Source: Gloeocapsopsis crepidinum LEGE 06123
GTDB taxonomy: Bacteria > Cyanobacteriota > Cyanobacteriia > Cyanobacteriales > Chroococcidiopsidaceae
Assembly: GCF_015207655.1 (NCBI RefSeq)
Contig: NZ_JADEWN010000002.1
Location: forward strand, 62,001 to 126,000
Length of the DNA stretch: 64,000 bases
Direction: 5' to 3'
A program made the translations under genes and the position numbers. The first letter of the stretch is position 1; each line of letters begins with the position of its first letter. The notes under the pieces are model-generated. The model was not told where the DNA came from and ran no database searches. It saw nothing but the letters and a program-made list of their open reading frames with translations. Below, in pieces: positions 46,275 to 56,905 of the stretch.

Positions 46275-48365
46275 ATGACTAATCGCCTTGCCCAAGCTCA
46301 AAGCCTTTACTTACGCAAACACGCAGAAAATCCGATTGACTGGTGGACTTGGTGTGATGAAGCTTTGGCAACAGCAAAAGCAGAAAACAAGCCTATTTTT
46401 CTTTCCATAGGCTATTCTAGTTGCCACTGGTGTACTGTCATGGAAGGGGAAGCCTTCTCAGATGCGGCGATCGCAGAGTATATGAATGCTCACTTTATCC
46501 CCATAAAAGTAGATCGCGAAGAACGACCTGACCTCGATAGCATCTACATGCAAGCTTTACAAATGATGGTAGGTCAAGGGGGATGGCCATTAAATATTTT
46601 TATTGCTCCTGATGATTTAGTACCGTTTTATGGAGGTACTTACTTCCCTGTAGAACCGCGCTATGGGCGTCCAGGTTTTTTACAAATATTACAAGCAATT
46701 CGCCGCTACTACGACACTGAAAAACAAGACTTACTAGCGCGTAAAGCTGCGATCTTAGAAGCAATTCAAAAAAGTGCGGTCTTACCTCAAACTCAACAAT
46801 CTGCTGAAGATCTCCTGCGCAAAGGAATAGAAACCAATACTGGTGTTATTACACCGCATGATTATGGCACGCAATTTCCGATGATTCCCTATGCCGAGTT
46901 AGCGCTACGTGGTACTCGGTTTAATTATTCTTGGCGTTATGACATTAAACAAGTGTGTCAACAGCGTGGCTTAGATTTAGCCACAGGCGGAATTTTCGAT
47001 CATGTTGGTGGTGGATTTCATCGTTACACCGTCGATCCGACATGGACAGTACCGCATTTTGAAAAGATGCTCTACGACAATGGTCAAATTGTGGAGTATC
47101 TCGCGAATTTATGGGCTGCTGGAGTTCAAGAACCAGCAATTGAGCGAGCGATCGCATTAACTGTGCAATGGCTCAAGCGGGAAATGACAGCTTCTGAAGG
47201 TTACTTTTATGCAGCGCAAGATGCTGATAGTTTCACTCATCCAAACGAAACTGAGCCAGAAGAAGGAGCTTTCTACGTTTGGACTTATCATGAGTTGCAA
47301 CAGATCCTCTCGCCAGTAGAATTAGCGGAGGTGGAGCAACAATTTACCGTAACTCCCCAAGGCAATTTTGAAGGGCAAAATGTCTTACAACGACGACACT
47401 CCGCTCAGTTGAGCGAAAGCTTAACACAGGCTTTATCAAAGCTATTTATTGTACGTTATGGTGCAGCACCAGAGTCGTTGGATGTGTTTCCACCAGCGCG
47501 AAATAATCAAGAAGCAAAAACTCAAAATTGGTCTGGTCGTATTCCTGTAGTAACAGATACAAAAATGATTGTTGCTTGGAACAGCTTAATGATTTCTGGG
47601 CTAGCAAGGGCGTATGCAGTTTTCAAAAAAGCGGAGTATTTAGAGGTGGCGCTCGAAGCGGCTCACTTTATTTTGAATCATCAGAGTGTGAATGGACGCT
47701 TTCACCGTCTGAATTACGAGGGACAAACAAGTGTGATTGCTCAATCTGAGGATTATGCTTTGTTTATTAAAGCTTTGCTAGATTTGCACCAAGTCATGCA
47801 GGAAAAAGACGAACCAACTGCTTGGCAATTTTGGTTAGAGAAGGCGATCGCGCTGCAAGCCGAATTTGATGAGTATTTGTGGAGCGTAGAGCTAGGAGGA
47901 TATTACAACACCGCGAGTGATGCAAGTCAAGATCTCATTGTCCGCGAACGAAGCTATGCTGATAATGCAACTCCAGCAGCTAACGGAGTGGCGATCGCAA
48001 ATTTAATGCAGCTAGCCTTATTAACCGAAGACCTGACTTATCTTGACAAAGCTGAGCAAGGGTTACAAGCTTTTAGTAGTATCATGGATTCTGCTCCGCA
48101 AGCCTGCCCAAGTTTATTTTCAGCTTTAGATTGGTATCGCAACTGCACTCTCATTCGCAGTATTCCAAAGCAGTTAGAGAGTCTCTTGGGTGAGTATCTA
48201 CCAACAAGTGTCCTTGCTGTAGCAACAGATTTACCAACCAATGCTTTAGCACTAGTCTGTCAAGGACTATCTTGTTTACCTCCGATCTCCAGTCAAGCTG
48301 AACTATTAGAGCAAGTTTGGCAAAGTCAAATTAGGGGTGAGGAGCGAGGGGCGTGGGGCGAGTGA
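46275..48365 (+). CDS. YyaL/SSP411-type thioredoxin-fold protein (DUF255)
   Basis: A 696-residue protein. The N-terminal 170 residues are the thioredoxin-like domain: YLRKHAENPIDWWTW, SIGYSSCHWCTVMEGEAFSD with the CxxC, KVDREERPDLDSIYMQA and GQGGWPLNIFIAPD. An alpha/alpha-barrel-like part follows with GGGFHRYTVDPTWTVPHFEKM, EGYFYAAQDADS and SGLARAYAVF, then SYADNATPAANGVA. The natural role is unknown in bacteria; the family is proposed to act as a redox-linked epimerase or isomerase. The C-terminal GEERGAWGE is encoded by low-complexity repeat DNA. Confidence 0.93.
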   Translation: MTNRLAQAQSLYLRKHAENPIDWWTWCDEALATAKAENKPIFLSIGYSSCHWCTVMEGEAFSDAAIAEYMNAHFIPIKVDREERPDLDSIYMQALQMMVGQGGWPLNIFIAPDDLVPFYGGTYFPVEPRYGRPGFLQILQAIRRYYDTEKQDLLARKAAILEAIQKSAVLPQTQQSAEDLLRKGIETNTGVITPHDYGTQFPMIPYAELALRGTRFNYSWRYDIKQVCQQRGLDLATGGIFDHVGGGFHRYTVDPTWTVPHFEKMLYDNGQIVEYLANLWAAGVQEPAIERAIALTVQWLKREMTASEGYFYAAQDADSFTHPNETEPEEGAFYVWTYHELQQILSPVELAEVEQQFTVTPQGNFEGQNVLQRRHSAQLSESLTQALSKLFIVRYGAAPESLDVFPPARNNQEAKTQNWSGRIPVVTDTKMIVAWNSLMISGLARAYAVFKKAEYLEVALEAAHFILNHQSVNGRFHRLNYEGQTSVIAQSEDYALFIKALLDLHQVMQEKDEPTAWQFWLEKAIALQAEFDEYLWSVELGGYYNTASDASQDLIVRERSYADNATPAANGVAIANLMQLALLTEDLTYLDKAEQGLQAFSSIMDSAPQACPSLFSALDWYRNCTLIRSIPKQLESLLGEYLPTSVLAVATDLPTNALALVCQGLSCLPPISSQAELLEQVWQSQIRGEERGAWGE

Positions 48366-48395
48366 AAGAGTGGTTAGTGGTTAGTCGTTTCTTAA

Positions 48396-50255
48396 TTAAG
48401 GACTGGGGGATACTTTAGGAATTGGTTGACTAGGGGGAATGCGTTCAATAGAAATTAGCGAATCCATGACTGACTTAACAATGGGGGCTGCAACTGTAGA
48501 ACCGTAGGCAATTCCTTTTGGTTCGTCTACAATTGCTAGGACAACGTAACGCGGAGCTTCTATCGGCATCATTCCCACAAAACTGGTAATGACAGCACCA
48601 CTATGATAGCCGCGACTACTTGTGTTAGCTTTTTGCGCTGTACCAGTTTTGCCACCAATGCGGTATCCTAGCACTTGCGATGCTTTGCCGCTTCCTTGAA
48701 GCACTACTGTTTCTAGCATCTCAACCAGAGTTTGTGTTGTTTTTGGAGAGAAAACTGTTCTGGGTTGTGGTAAACTAGGTTGTTGAAGCTGACCTTGGCT
48801 ATCTATTAATCCCCTTACAACATGAGGTGTGACTAACTTACCACCATTAGCTAAAGCAGCATGAAGTTGTACAAGCTGAATTGGTGTGAGTGAAAATCCT
48901 TGACCGAAAGACGCAGTTGCCGGTTCAATTGGGGAAGAAACAAATTTCGCTTGATTTTTTAACTGACCTCGTGCTTCAAAGGGGAGATCTATGCCTACAG
49001 TTTTTCCTATCCCCAGCTTTTGCAGCCAGTTATAGTAAACATCGGGTTTGAGGCGTTGCATAACTTGCACCATGCCGACGTTGCTGGAGTGTTGCAAGAT
49101 ACCAGTAATAGAGAGAGAGAGATTGTCTTCTTTTTCTGCATTGCGGATCGACCAACCGCCAACTTTAATGGTGTCAGGATCGGGGAAGACATCATTGGGT
49201 TGAATGACTTGCTCTTCTAGAGCGATCGCGATATTTATTGGCTTAAAGGTAGAGCCAGGTTCATAAAGATCTGCCAGTAACCAATTTCTAAAGGAGTTGA
49301 CGTCAGAGTTGAAATACTCATTAGGATTATAAGAAGGCTCAGAAACTAAACTCAAGATCGAACCATCTTGAACATCCATTACAATCACGCCACCACGCTG
49401 GGCACTAAACTTTTGCATTTGTTCTCTCAACGCAACTCGTGCAGCGCGCTGCAATCGGGTGTCGAGTGTGAGTTGCAATTTCCAATCCTCACCATGAACA
49501 AAGCCCTCAGGAATGCGATCGCTGAGTAATGCCCCGTTACCAGTTTTCCTAAACTTGATTGTTTGTGCTGAGCGCTCAAGTAATTGTTCCTGGCTGTACT
49601 CTATCCCTGCCTGACCGCGACGGTCGATATCAACATAGCCAACTACATCTGCAACGACATTCTCTTGAGGATACAGACGCGAGTACTCTCGAACTAAATC
49701 TAAGCCATTTGCCCGTAACTTTTTGAGCTTGTCTGCAATTTCTTCTGACAAAGCTGGGGCTAGCCGAATACCACTTTTCTTGTTCTTAAATCCATCGATG
49801 AACAAATCCGTGATATCCGCTGTCGGACGAGCCAAAATTTTAGCAACATCAGTGGCAACAGTTTCTGCTTCTGAGTCACTTTTAAATTGATTGGGATGAA
49901 CGTATAGCGTGTATACCTGACGATCAATCGCTAAGACGTTATCGTTCCGATCAACAACTTGACGGCGAGGAATATACGGATTTACATAGGTGGTCTGTTG
50001 CTGTCGCGCCCTTCTCAACAGTTCTGATGAATGCACAACTTGGAGATGATACAAGTTGCCCGCAAGTACCAAACTACTAGCAAACAATACACCCCACACA
50101 AGTATCAAGCGAAAGTAAGGTGTTGTTCCACCACGTTTTGGGTGTTTATTCAGCGTCTTCCTGGCTTTTTTTTGAGGTTTTGTGCGCTGAGTGTCCATTG
50201 TTACTACCGTACGATGCCTGCGGTCAAAGCTACCAGGAGGGACTGAAGTAGGCAT
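48396..50255 (-). CDS. ftsI: Penicillin-binding protein 2 / FtsI septal transpeptidase
   Basis: A 619-residue class B PBP, cross-linking septal peptidoglycan. Layout: basic cytoplasmic start; one membrane helix at about 52-70 (LILVWGVLFASSLVLAGNLY); pedestal domain with PYIPRRQVVDRNDNVLAID; transpeptidase domain with SxxK in EPGSTFKPINIA, SxN in LQHSSNVGMVQV and KTG in IGGKTGTAQKA. All three catalytic motifs are intact. The ATG at 50255 is listed; an ATG at 50198 gives a shorter basic tail and is equally possible. It follows the ftsL-like gene. Confidence 0.93.
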   Translation of the reverse strand: MPTSVPPGSFDRRHRTVVTMDTQRTKPQKKARKTLNKHPKRGGTTPYFRLILVWGVLFASSLVLAGNLYHLQVVHSSELLRRARQQQTTYVNPYIPRRQVVDRNDNVLAIDRQVYTLYVHPNQFKSDSEAETVATDVAKILARPTADITDLFIDGFKNKKSGIRLAPALSEEIADKLKKLRANGLDLVREYSRLYPQENVVADVVGYVDIDRRGQAGIEYSQEQLLERSAQTIKFRKTGNGALLSDRIPEGFVHGEDWKLQLTLDTRLQRAARVALREQMQKFSAQRGGVIVMDVQDGSILSLVSEPSYNPNEYFNSDVNSFRNWLLADLYEPGSTFKPINIAIALEEQVIQPNDVFPDPDTIKVGGWSIRNAEKEDNLSLSITGILQHSSNVGMVQVMQRLKPDVYYNWLQKLGIGKTVGIDLPFEARGQLKNQAKFVSSPIEPATASFGQGFSLTPIQLVQLHAALANGGKLVTPHVVRGLIDSQGQLQQPSLPQPRTVFSPKTTQTLVEMLETVVLQGSGKASQVLGYRIGGKTGTAQKANTSSRGYHSGAVITSFVGMMPIEAPRYVVLAIVDEPKGIAYGSTVAAPIVKSVMDSLISIERIPPSQPIPKVSPSP

Positions 50256-50396
50256 ATGGCAAGATTCTTAAAGTTATGAGTGTTGAGTCATGAAGTGTTG
50301 AGTTTAAGCAAGTTTTGAGTGTTGAGTTAAGAAAATTTTTAATTCAAATTTCTTTCACTAGCCACTAGTCACTCATCACTCACCCCTCACGCTTGT

Positions 50397-50933
50397 TTAA
50401 TAACCGACAGGGATCGTATCAGACTTAGAATTTTTACGAGTCATAGTTGCCGAAGCAATCGTTTCATCAGGGCGTGCTGGGCGTTGAGGCGCTGGTTTGA
50501 GGAAAATTGCCTGCGTGGGATCGGCAGGAGATAAGCCTGTTTCTGGTTGTTCGGCTTGCTGTGCAATTTTATTTTTAAGCACTTCACTTGCTGTCGTAAG
50601 CTGCCTTTCTTGACGTTGTAAATTTTCTAGTTGGCGATACGCTTGGTTCCATGCCCGTTGAGAATAAACTGTTCCACTGTAAAGTCCTAGCACTACTGCT
50701 ATTAAGCAGAAAATGAGTACATTAGAACTCCGTTGTAAAAGACTCAGGCGGAGCAACCATAATGGTTTCCTAGCACTGGGCAGAATCGGCACGCTATAGT
50801 TGCGAGTTCTATCTTGAGGTATTTTATTTTGCTTCGCTCGCTTGTCAGAATAACTTGCGGGAACAGCATATGTTGATTTCACAGCATCTTTCCGCTGATA
50901 GTTGGTTTCACTAGATTTATAAGCAACACTCAT
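50397..50933 (-). CDS. FtsL-like single-pass cell-division protein
   Basis: A 178-residue protein: basic N-terminus of about 65 residues; one membrane helix (NVLIFCLIAVVLGLYSGTVY); a coiled coil (QAYRQLENLQRQERQLTTASEVLKNK) of about 40 residues; and a Pro-rich periplasmic tail. This is the build of FtsL/DivIC-type division proteins, and ftsI follows after 141 bases on the same strand, as in the dcw cluster. Sequence identity to FtsL is too low to be certain; I infer the role from build and position. Confidence 0.75.
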   Translation of the reverse strand: MSVAYKSSETNYQRKDAVKSTYAVPASYSDKRAKQNKIPQDRTRNYSVPILPSARKPLWLLRLSLLQRSSNVLIFCLIAVVLGLYSGTVYSQRAWNQAYRQLENLQRQERQLTTASEVLKNKIAQQAEQPETGLSPADPTQAIFLKPAPQRPARPDETIASATMTRKNSKSDTIPVGY

Positions 50934-51367
50934 AGACTTTATTGCTTAATAGAGTTATTTAGATATCAAATCAGTCGATTCTGTCTGTAACTAGCAACTG
51001 AGTAGCGCTAGCGACTCATATCAGAATCGCCCCTATCCTATCACCTAGATAGCTTTCAGTTGTCCACTTTCCTAAGGAAGATCTCTACGCAGTAGCTACA
51101 AATGTCTATTGCTGATAACATCGACTACTACTCCAGGTTTGTTCGTGTTTGGTAGTTGGATATTAACATCCTCACTGACACCAGCAATTTTCTGAAAGTA
51201 GCATTGGTTAAAAACCTCTGTCTTAAGAAGGAAGACGGTACATCACTGATGTGATAGGTTATCAAGCTAATACAGTCACGATCGCACTTTTGTAAAAAAA
51301 GTCAACAAATGCGGTATCGTAATCAACGAGTAGATTGTTTCTATCGCAATTGGTGAAAAGAGGAGTT
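50934..51367. other. 434-bp intergenic region
   Basis: Divergent gap between the ftsL-like gene and the small lipoprotein gene; promoters for both must lie here. No RNA gene or repeat is recognised. Confidence 0.4.
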
Positions 51368-51511
51368 ATGAACAAAAAAATCCTTGGTTTTGCTTTATTT
51401 CTAGGCTTGCTTGCCACCTTGGGAGCATGTGATACAACTGGTACTGGTGGTGATACAACACCTACAGTATCTCCTGTAGAACCTACAGTGACTCCAACAA
51501 CATCTCCATAG
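51368..51511 (+). CDS. Small lipoprotein (47 aa)
   Basis: A 47-codon frame with GGAG 4 bases before the ATG at 51368. It starts MNKKILGFALFLGLLATLGA then Cys21: basic residues, a hydrophobic core and a lipobox L-G-A-C, so signal peptidase II should cleave before Cys21 and lipidate it. The mature 27 residues are Thr, Pro, Gly and Val-rich (GTGGDTTPTVSPVEPTVT). Such short lipoproteins are often entericidin-like or spacers; the function here is unknown. Confidence 0.8.
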   Translation: MNKKILGFALFLGLLATLGACDTTGTGGDTTPTVSPVEPTVTPTTSP

Positions 51512-51934
51512 CTATGAAGGAATAGCTTAACGGCATCTCACGGTTGGTCTGTTTAAATAGCTTTTTTCTCTCCTACAAAGCTAAAAGTCTGTTTCCGGTA
51601 GCAGTGCTATTTACTGCCTGCGCTACATAACACGACTTCTTTGCAGGAGAGTACTTTTTTTGAGTTACTGATAGCTAGTTCGTGGGAGAAAAGCGGTGCA
51701 TATCCGACTAAATTGCTTTTGATTAATAAAATCAAACAATTAAGAGACTTTTTAATAGAAAAAGTTATTAATTATAAATTATACTCTATGAGTGACGACT
51801 CAAATATCTAAACATTGAAATACGACAAGAAACCCTACAATCCTACTGAGTCCGTTTTGCTAAATTTCCTCATATTATTGACAATAAGAACAAGTCAGCC
51901 AAAGATGCATCATCCTGCAAACAGTTAATGGGTT
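51512..51934. other. 423-bp intergenic region
   Basis: A weak TAGCTTT/AAAGCTA hairpin near 51556-51582 and a GCAGT/ACTGC hairpin near 51598-51620 follow the lipoprotein gene and could end its transcript. The rest is AT-rich with no gene. Confidence 0.4.
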
Positions 51935-52246
51935 ATGCTCAAAGTTATCAGTAGATTAAGTCTGAGTACTAGCGTGGGTCTTGTGCTGGGATGGCAAGCT
52001 GCGTCAGTTTTGGCATTACCACCTCCAGAAGACATACCAGAAGAGGTGCTGCGTACAGAAATTATCACGGATGCGCGATCGCCTATTGATGGCAAACAAC
52101 TCACAGCAGCAGAATATGCAGATTTGCAAGCTCAGTTGCAAAGCCGCCCAGTGACTCCCCCGCTTTCACCTCAGGTGAGAGAAACGATTACCCTTCTGCG
52201 TCTGCGGCGCTTAATTCGGACATTAATTCCTTTTTTACCAATTTAA
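51935..52246 (+). CDS. Secreted conserved hypothetical protein (103 aa)
   Basis: A 103-residue protein with a signal peptide (LSLSTSVGLVLGWQAASVLA, cleavage after AAS/ALA). The mature part has PPPEDIPEEVLRTEIITDAR and SPIDGKQLTAAEYADLQAQL, a wording I recall from conserved cyanobacterial exported proteins, then a basic helical tail (LRLRRLIRTLIPFLPI). Probably periplasmic or thylakoid-lumen. It lies 163 bases upstream of glgB. Function unknown. Confidence 0.82.
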   Translation: MLKVISRLSLSTSVGLVLGWQAASVLALPPPEDIPEEVLRTEIITDARSPIDGKQLTAAEYADLQAQLQSRPVTPPLSPQVRETITLLRLRRLIRTLIPFLPI

Positions 52247-52409
52247 ATATAAAAAGCTCTTGTGCTGTAGTTATGATGAGTACGGTTATTGAGGACTACT
52301 GAGCAGTTAGTTGCTGATCTTGATACAGCAAAAGATTGCAAATAAATGTAAAGAATATGTATAAATATGACGATAGAAATAACAAATTTGTTTTAGGTAA
52401 GGTAGTTTC

Positions 52410-54701
52410 ATGTCTATAACCATCGCCCCAGATCAGGTTGAGCGCATTGTTTGGAACCAACATCACGATCCATTTGAAGTGCTTGGTTCTCATACAGTAG
52501 AACAAGATGGCAAAACCGTGTGGGTGGTGCGAGCTTATTTACCGAGTGCAAGTGCAGCCTGGGTAATTCGTCCTGAAGAGCGAATTGAATATCCAATGCA
52601 TCCGGTGCATCATCCCCATTTCTTTGAGTGTACGATCGACGTTCCTGAATTAGCAAACTACCAGTTAAAAATCAAAGAAGGCGAATACGAACGAGTCATT
52701 TACGATCCTTATGCTTTTCGTTCGCCACGGTTAACCGATTTTGACCTGCATTTGTTTTCTGAGGGCAATCACCATCGCATTTATGAAAAACTAGGGGCGC
52801 ATCCGACAAGTATTGATGGCGTTCAAGGAGTTTATTTTGCAGTTTGGGCACCAAATGCGCGTAACGTTTCTATCTTGGGAGATTTTAATGAATGGGATGG
52901 GCGCAAGCATCAGATGCGTAAAGGCGCTACAGGAATTTGGGAATTGTTTATTCCAGAAATAGGAGTAGGCGATCGCTACAAATACGAAATTAAAAACTTT
53001 GACGGTCACATTTACGAAAAATCAGATCCCTACGGTTTTCAACAAGAGGTCCGCCCCAAAACCGCATCAATTGTTGCCGATCTCAATGCTTACTCCTGGA
53101 ACGATGCACAATGGATGGAGCATCGACGTCATAGTGATGCTTTAACCCAGCCGATTTCGGTTTACGAAGTTCACTTGGGTTCTTGGTTACACGCTGCTTC
53201 GGCAGAACCTGCAATATTACCTGATGGAGCAACTGAAGCTGTTGTTCCCGTTTCCGAACTACAACCAGGAGCGCGGTTTTTGACTTACCGCGAACTTGCA
53301 GCTAAACTGATTGCTTACGTCAAGGACTTGGGCTATACTCACATCGAACTACTGCCAATTGCAGAACATCCCTTTGATGGATCTTGGGGTTATCAAGTCA
53401 CTGGTTATTATGCTTGTACCTCACGCTATGGCAGTCCGGAAGATTTGATGTACTTTATTGACCAATGTCATCAAAACGGTATTGGCGTCATTGTAGATTG
53501 GGTTCCTGGACACTTCCCCAAAGATGGACATGGTTTAGCTTTCTTTGATGGCACACATCTCTACGAACATGCAGATCCCCGCAAAGGCGAACATAGAGAA
53601 TGGGGAACTTTAGTCTTTAACTATAGCCGCCACGAAGTTAGAAACTTTTTAGTTGCCAACGCTTTATTCTGGTTTGATAAATATCACATCGATGGCATTC
53701 GGGTTGATGCCGTTGCTTCGATGCTGTACCTTGATTATTGCCGCAAACCAGGTGAATGGCTACCTAACCAGTATGGCGGGCGAGAAAATATTGAAGCTGC
53801 TGAGTTTCTTCGGCAAGCAAATCACGTTATTTTTAGTTACTTTCCTGGTATTCTTTCCATTGCGGAAGAGTCTACTGACTGGCCTATGGTATCGTGGCCC
53901 ACATATACGGGTGGATTAGGCTTTAATTTGAAGTGGAACATGGGTTGGATGCACGATATGCTGGACTATTTCAGCATGGATCCTTGGTTCCGTCAATTTC
54001 ATCAAAATAACGTTACGTTCAGCATCTGGTATCACCACAGCGAAAACTTCATGTTAGCTCTGTCTCACGATGAAGTGGTACATGGCAAGAGCAATATAAT
54101 TGGCAAAATGCCAGGCGATCGCTGGCAGAAGTTCGCAAACGTACGCTGTTTGTTTGCCTATATGTTTGCTCATCCTGGTAAGAAAACGCTGTTTATGGGG
54201 ATGGAGTTTGGACAGTGGAGTGAGTGGAATGTTTGGGGCGATTTAGAGTGGCGTTTGTTGCAGTATGAGCCACACCAACAGTTAAAGCGATTTATGAAAG
54301 ACCTCAATCATCTCTACTGCACGGAATCTGCTTTATATACGCAAGATTTTGGACAAGCAGGATTTGAATGGATTGACTGTAGTGACAACCGCCATAGTGT
54401 TGTGTCATTTATTCGTCGCGGCAAAGAACCGGAAGATTTTGTCATTGCTGTTTGCAATTTTACCCCTCAGCCACATTCGCATTACCGCATTGGTGTTCCT
54501 GAATTTGGATTTTATACAGAAGTGTTTAATAGTGATGCTCGTGAATATGGTGGTAGCAACATGGGTAATCTAGGTGGTAAATGGTCTGAGGAATGGTCTT
54601 ACCACAATCACCCTTACTCAATTGACTTGTGTCTACCACCTTTGGGTGTATTTATTTTGAAACTAAATCGAGAGAAAACAGCAGAAGCTTTAAAGAAATA
54701 G
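52410..54701 (+). CDS. glgB: 1,4-alpha-glucan branching enzyme
   Basis: A 763-residue GH13 enzyme that adds alpha-1,6 branches to glycogen. N-terminal CBM48 modules ([33 protein letters not shown]), then the catalytic barrel: [34 protein letters not shown], nucleophile Asp in [14 protein letters not shown], acid Glu in [10 protein letters not shown], and [10 protein letters not shown]. Full length and apparently active. Confidence 0.97.
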   Translation: MSITIAPDQVERIVWNQHHDPFEVLGSHTVEQDGKTVWVVRAYLPSASAAWVIRPEERIEYPMHPVHHPHFFECTIDVPELANYQLKIKEGEYERVIYDPYAFRSPRLTDFDLHLFSEGNHHRIYEKLGAHPTSIDGVQGVYFAVWAPNARNVSILGDFNEWDGRKHQMRKGATGIWELFIPEIGVGDRYKYEIKNFDGHIYEKSDPYGFQQEVRPKTASIVADLNAYSWNDAQWMEHRRHSDALTQPISVYEVHLGSWLHAASAEPAILPDGATEAVVPVSELQPGARFLTYRELAAKLIAYVKDLGYTHIELLPIAEHPFDGSWGYQVTGYYACTSRYGSPEDLMYFIDQCHQNGIGVIVDWVPGHFPKDGHGLAFFDGTHLYEHADPRKGEHREWGTLVFNYSRHEVRNFLVANALFWFDKYHIDGIRVDAVASMLYLDYCRKPGEWLPNQYGGRENIEAAEFLRQANHVIFSYFPGILSIAEESTDWPMVSWPTYTGGLGFNLKWNMGWMHDMLDYFSMDPWFRQFHQNNVTFSIWYHHSENFMLALSHDEVVHGKSNIIGKMPGDRWQKFANVRCLFAYMFAHPGKKTLFMGMEFGQWSEWNVWGDLEWRLLQYEPHQQLKRFMKDLNHLYCTESALYTQDFGQAGFEWIDCSDNRHSVVSFIRRGKEPEDFVIAVCNFTPQPHSHYRIGVPEFGFYTEVFNSDAREYGGSNMGNLGGKWSEEWSYHNHPYSIDLCLPPLGVFILKLNREKTAEALKK

Positions 54702-54828
54702 AAGCACAAAGAGGAATTACGCTGTAGCAACTGGCGTTGAAGAGTGATTAGTTGTCATGACACACAAGGTTAGCTTGCAATTCTTCTTTTCAAATGCTGT
54801 CAGGCAAAAAGATAGAGTCGGCTGGTTG

Positions 54829-54941
54829 TGTATTAAGTCAGTGGGTGAAAAATGCAACTTAGGGGCTGTTAGTGTTGATTGAGAAATTGATGAACAACCA
54901 TAAAACATGCAATCAATAATTACACCCACTGACTTAGTACA
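54829..54941. mobile_element. MITE-like element, 113 bp
   Basis: Terminal inverted repeats TGTATTAAGTCAGTGGGTG (54829-54847) and CACCCACTGACTTAGTACA (54923-54941) match at 18 of 19 positions. There is no coding capacity. The left end contains ACTTAGGGGCTGTTAGTG, which recurs in part at 8183-8223. A TA-rich edge would suit an IS630/Tc1-type element, but no transposase is present. Confidence 0.6.
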
Positions 54942-54985
54942 ACTAATTACTCATTGCGCCTAGCTTTTCATTCCTGCGTATGCCT

Positions 54986-55918
54986 TTATTTTCCAGAATC
55001 AGCAATGCTAGAAGTTAAAGCGATCGCTTCTAATTGCAATAGCTGGTGGTGGGTAGGAGTAACAGGTTGGTGTAGGCTAATGAGTTGAGCTAGCGTTTTT
55101 TTCAGTTGAGTTCTGGGCACAATCGCATCGACAAAGCCATGCTGCAATAAATCTTCTGCGGTTTGAAACTCTTCTGGTAACTTTTCGCGTAACGTTTGTT
55201 CAATAACGCGGCGTCCTGCAAAACCAATTGTTGCTCTAGGTTCGGCTAAAATGATATCTCCCAACATCGCAAAGCTAGCGGTAACTCCGCCTGTTGTAGG
55301 ATTTGTCAAAACTGGAATGTATAAGAGTTGGGCTTCGCGATGGCATTCTAAAGCAGCCGAAATTTTTGCCATCTGCATCAAGCTCAGCATTCCTTCTTGC
55401 ATCCTTGCCCCACCAGACGCACAGACAATAATTACGGGATAGCGCTTTTGGGTGGCGCGTTCAATTAGACGCGTAATTTTTTCACCGACGACAGAACCCA
55501 TACTACCGCCCATAAACCGGAAGTCCATCACTCCCAAAGCGACAGGCAATTTGTCGATTTGTCCGAAACCTGTTTGCACAGCATCGATCAACCCAGTTTT
55601 TTCCTGAGTTTCGCGGAGGCGATCGCTATAAGCTTTGCGATCGCGAAATTGTAACGGATCAGTAGGACTGAGAGACTCATCGAGTGGCTGCCAGGTATTC
55701 GCGTCAATCAATTGCCGGATGCGTTCGTTACTATCTACCCGCACATGATGTCCGCACTCTGGGCAGACCATTTGATTGGCTCTTAAGTCTTTGGTATATG
55801 CCAAAACTCCACAAGCCACACATTTACTCCACAACCCATCAGCAATGTCGCGCTCTTGGCGTTCCTGGCTAATAGGACCAGATTTTCGCCGATTTGCAAA
55901 CCAATCAAACAGAGACAT
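54986..55918 (-). CDS. accD: Acetyl-CoA carboxylase carboxyltransferase subunit beta
   Basis: A 310-residue subunit of the carboxyltransferase making malonyl-CoA for fatty acids. It starts [14 protein letters not shown]; the ATG at 55918 is chosen over one nine codons upstream, which gives an atypical start. A zinc finger C-x2-C...C-x2-C is seen (SKCVACGVL ... MVCPECGHH), then [39 protein letters not shown] and [17 protein letters not shown]. AccA is not nearby. Confidence 0.96.
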   Translation of the reverse strand: MSLFDWFANRRKSGPISQERQERDIADGLWSKCVACGVLAYTKDLRANQMVCPECGHHVRVDSNERIRQLIDANTWQPLDESLSPTDPLQFRDRKAYSDRLRETQEKTGLIDAVQTGFGQIDKLPVALGVMDFRFMGGSMGSVVGEKITRLIERATQKRYPVIIVCASGGARMQEGMLSLMQMAKISAALECHREAQLLYIPVLTNPTTGGVTASFAMLGDIILAEPRATIGFAGRRVIEQTLREKLPEEFQTAEDLLQHGFVDAIVPRTQLKKTLAQLISLHQPVTPTHHQLLQLEAIALTSSIADSGK

Positions 55919-56247
55919 TAAACTGCGCCATATTTTGAGTAGCAATCTTTATCTTAATCAAGTCGGTAGTCGCTTGGAAATAAAATCATCCAATTTTGGA
56001 CTTTAGATTGTAGAGATTTCATTAAAAAATGGCGCTTGAAATTCTTCTAGCTAATGTTCCCGTTCACCCGTTGCAGATCACTTCTCGAACTCAACCGATC
56101 AACTCTATCGGTCGGTGTGTAACGAGATTGTTCTGCTGTGCAAACAGTCCAACCTCTATAGGCTACTCGACCTTCGCTTTGATGAACTAGATCGATATGA
56201 AAGCTTAAGCGTTAAAATCGGTCGTCGAACAATTCGATGCAGTCACT
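55919..56247. other. 329-bp intergenic region
   Basis: Divergent gap between accD and the phosphatase gene. No RNA gene is recognised. Confidence 0.4.
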
Positions 56248-56793
56248 ATGTATAAATTTGCTTCAGCTGCAGAGGACGAACCCATCGTGTTTGGCTCTGC
56301 TCGTCCTGGATATCGCAACGAGCAAGTGAAAGAGTGGATTAAATTTATGCAGTACCAAGACATCAAGCGTGTCTGCTGTTTGCTTCCTGAATCTCAACTC
56401 ACTCGCTATTCCAATCTGCTTGATGTTTACCGACAGACGTTCGGACTCGACCAAGTTTGTTGGACACCAATTGAGGATTTTCACTTTGCCGACGCTGAAA
56501 TTCTTATCCACCAAATTTTACCGTTCTTAGCTGCCGCCAATCAGAATCATGAGAAAGTTGTTGTTCATTGCTCTGGCGGTGTTGGGCGTACGGGGCACGT
56601 TTTAGCAGCTTGGCTTGTGGTTGGACGAGGACTCTCTAACAAAACCGCGATCGCAACCGTTAAACAAACTGGAAAAAATCCCTACGAAGCAGTCATCGCT
56701 GCCCCTTTCAAAGGTCGCAATCCTTGGAAAGTTGCTGCGGAACTCCAGATGTTGCTGGATGAGTGTAATCGATTTAGAGACAAGTTAGCTTGA
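56248..56793 (+). CDS. Dual-specificity-type protein phosphatase
   Basis: A 181-residue cysteine phosphatase. The P-loop is HCSGGVGRTG, matching H-C-x5-R-T with catalytic Cys and Arg. The general-acid Asp is probably in TPIEDFHFAD. The N-terminal FGSARPGY is typical of cyanobacterial members. It could dephosphorylate protein Tyr/Ser/Thr residues, or a small molecule, as related atypical DSPs do. Confidence 0.9.
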   Translation: MYKFASAAEDEPIVFGSARPGYRNEQVKEWIKFMQYQDIKRVCCLLPESQLTRYSNLLDVYRQTFGLDQVCWTPIEDFHFADAEILIHQILPFLAAANQNHEKVVVHCSGGVGRTGHVLAAWLVVGRGLSNKTAIATVKQTGKNPYEAVIAAPFKGRNPWKVAAELQMLLDECNRFRDKLA

Positions 56794-56905
56794 TGCCGAG
56801 CACTAATAGATACGTTTCAAATTACCGCTACAACCCGAAACGCAAGCGACAGAGCTAGCAAATAGCAAGAGCTAAAATGCTGTTTGCTTGAGTTCAACAG
56901 CAATT

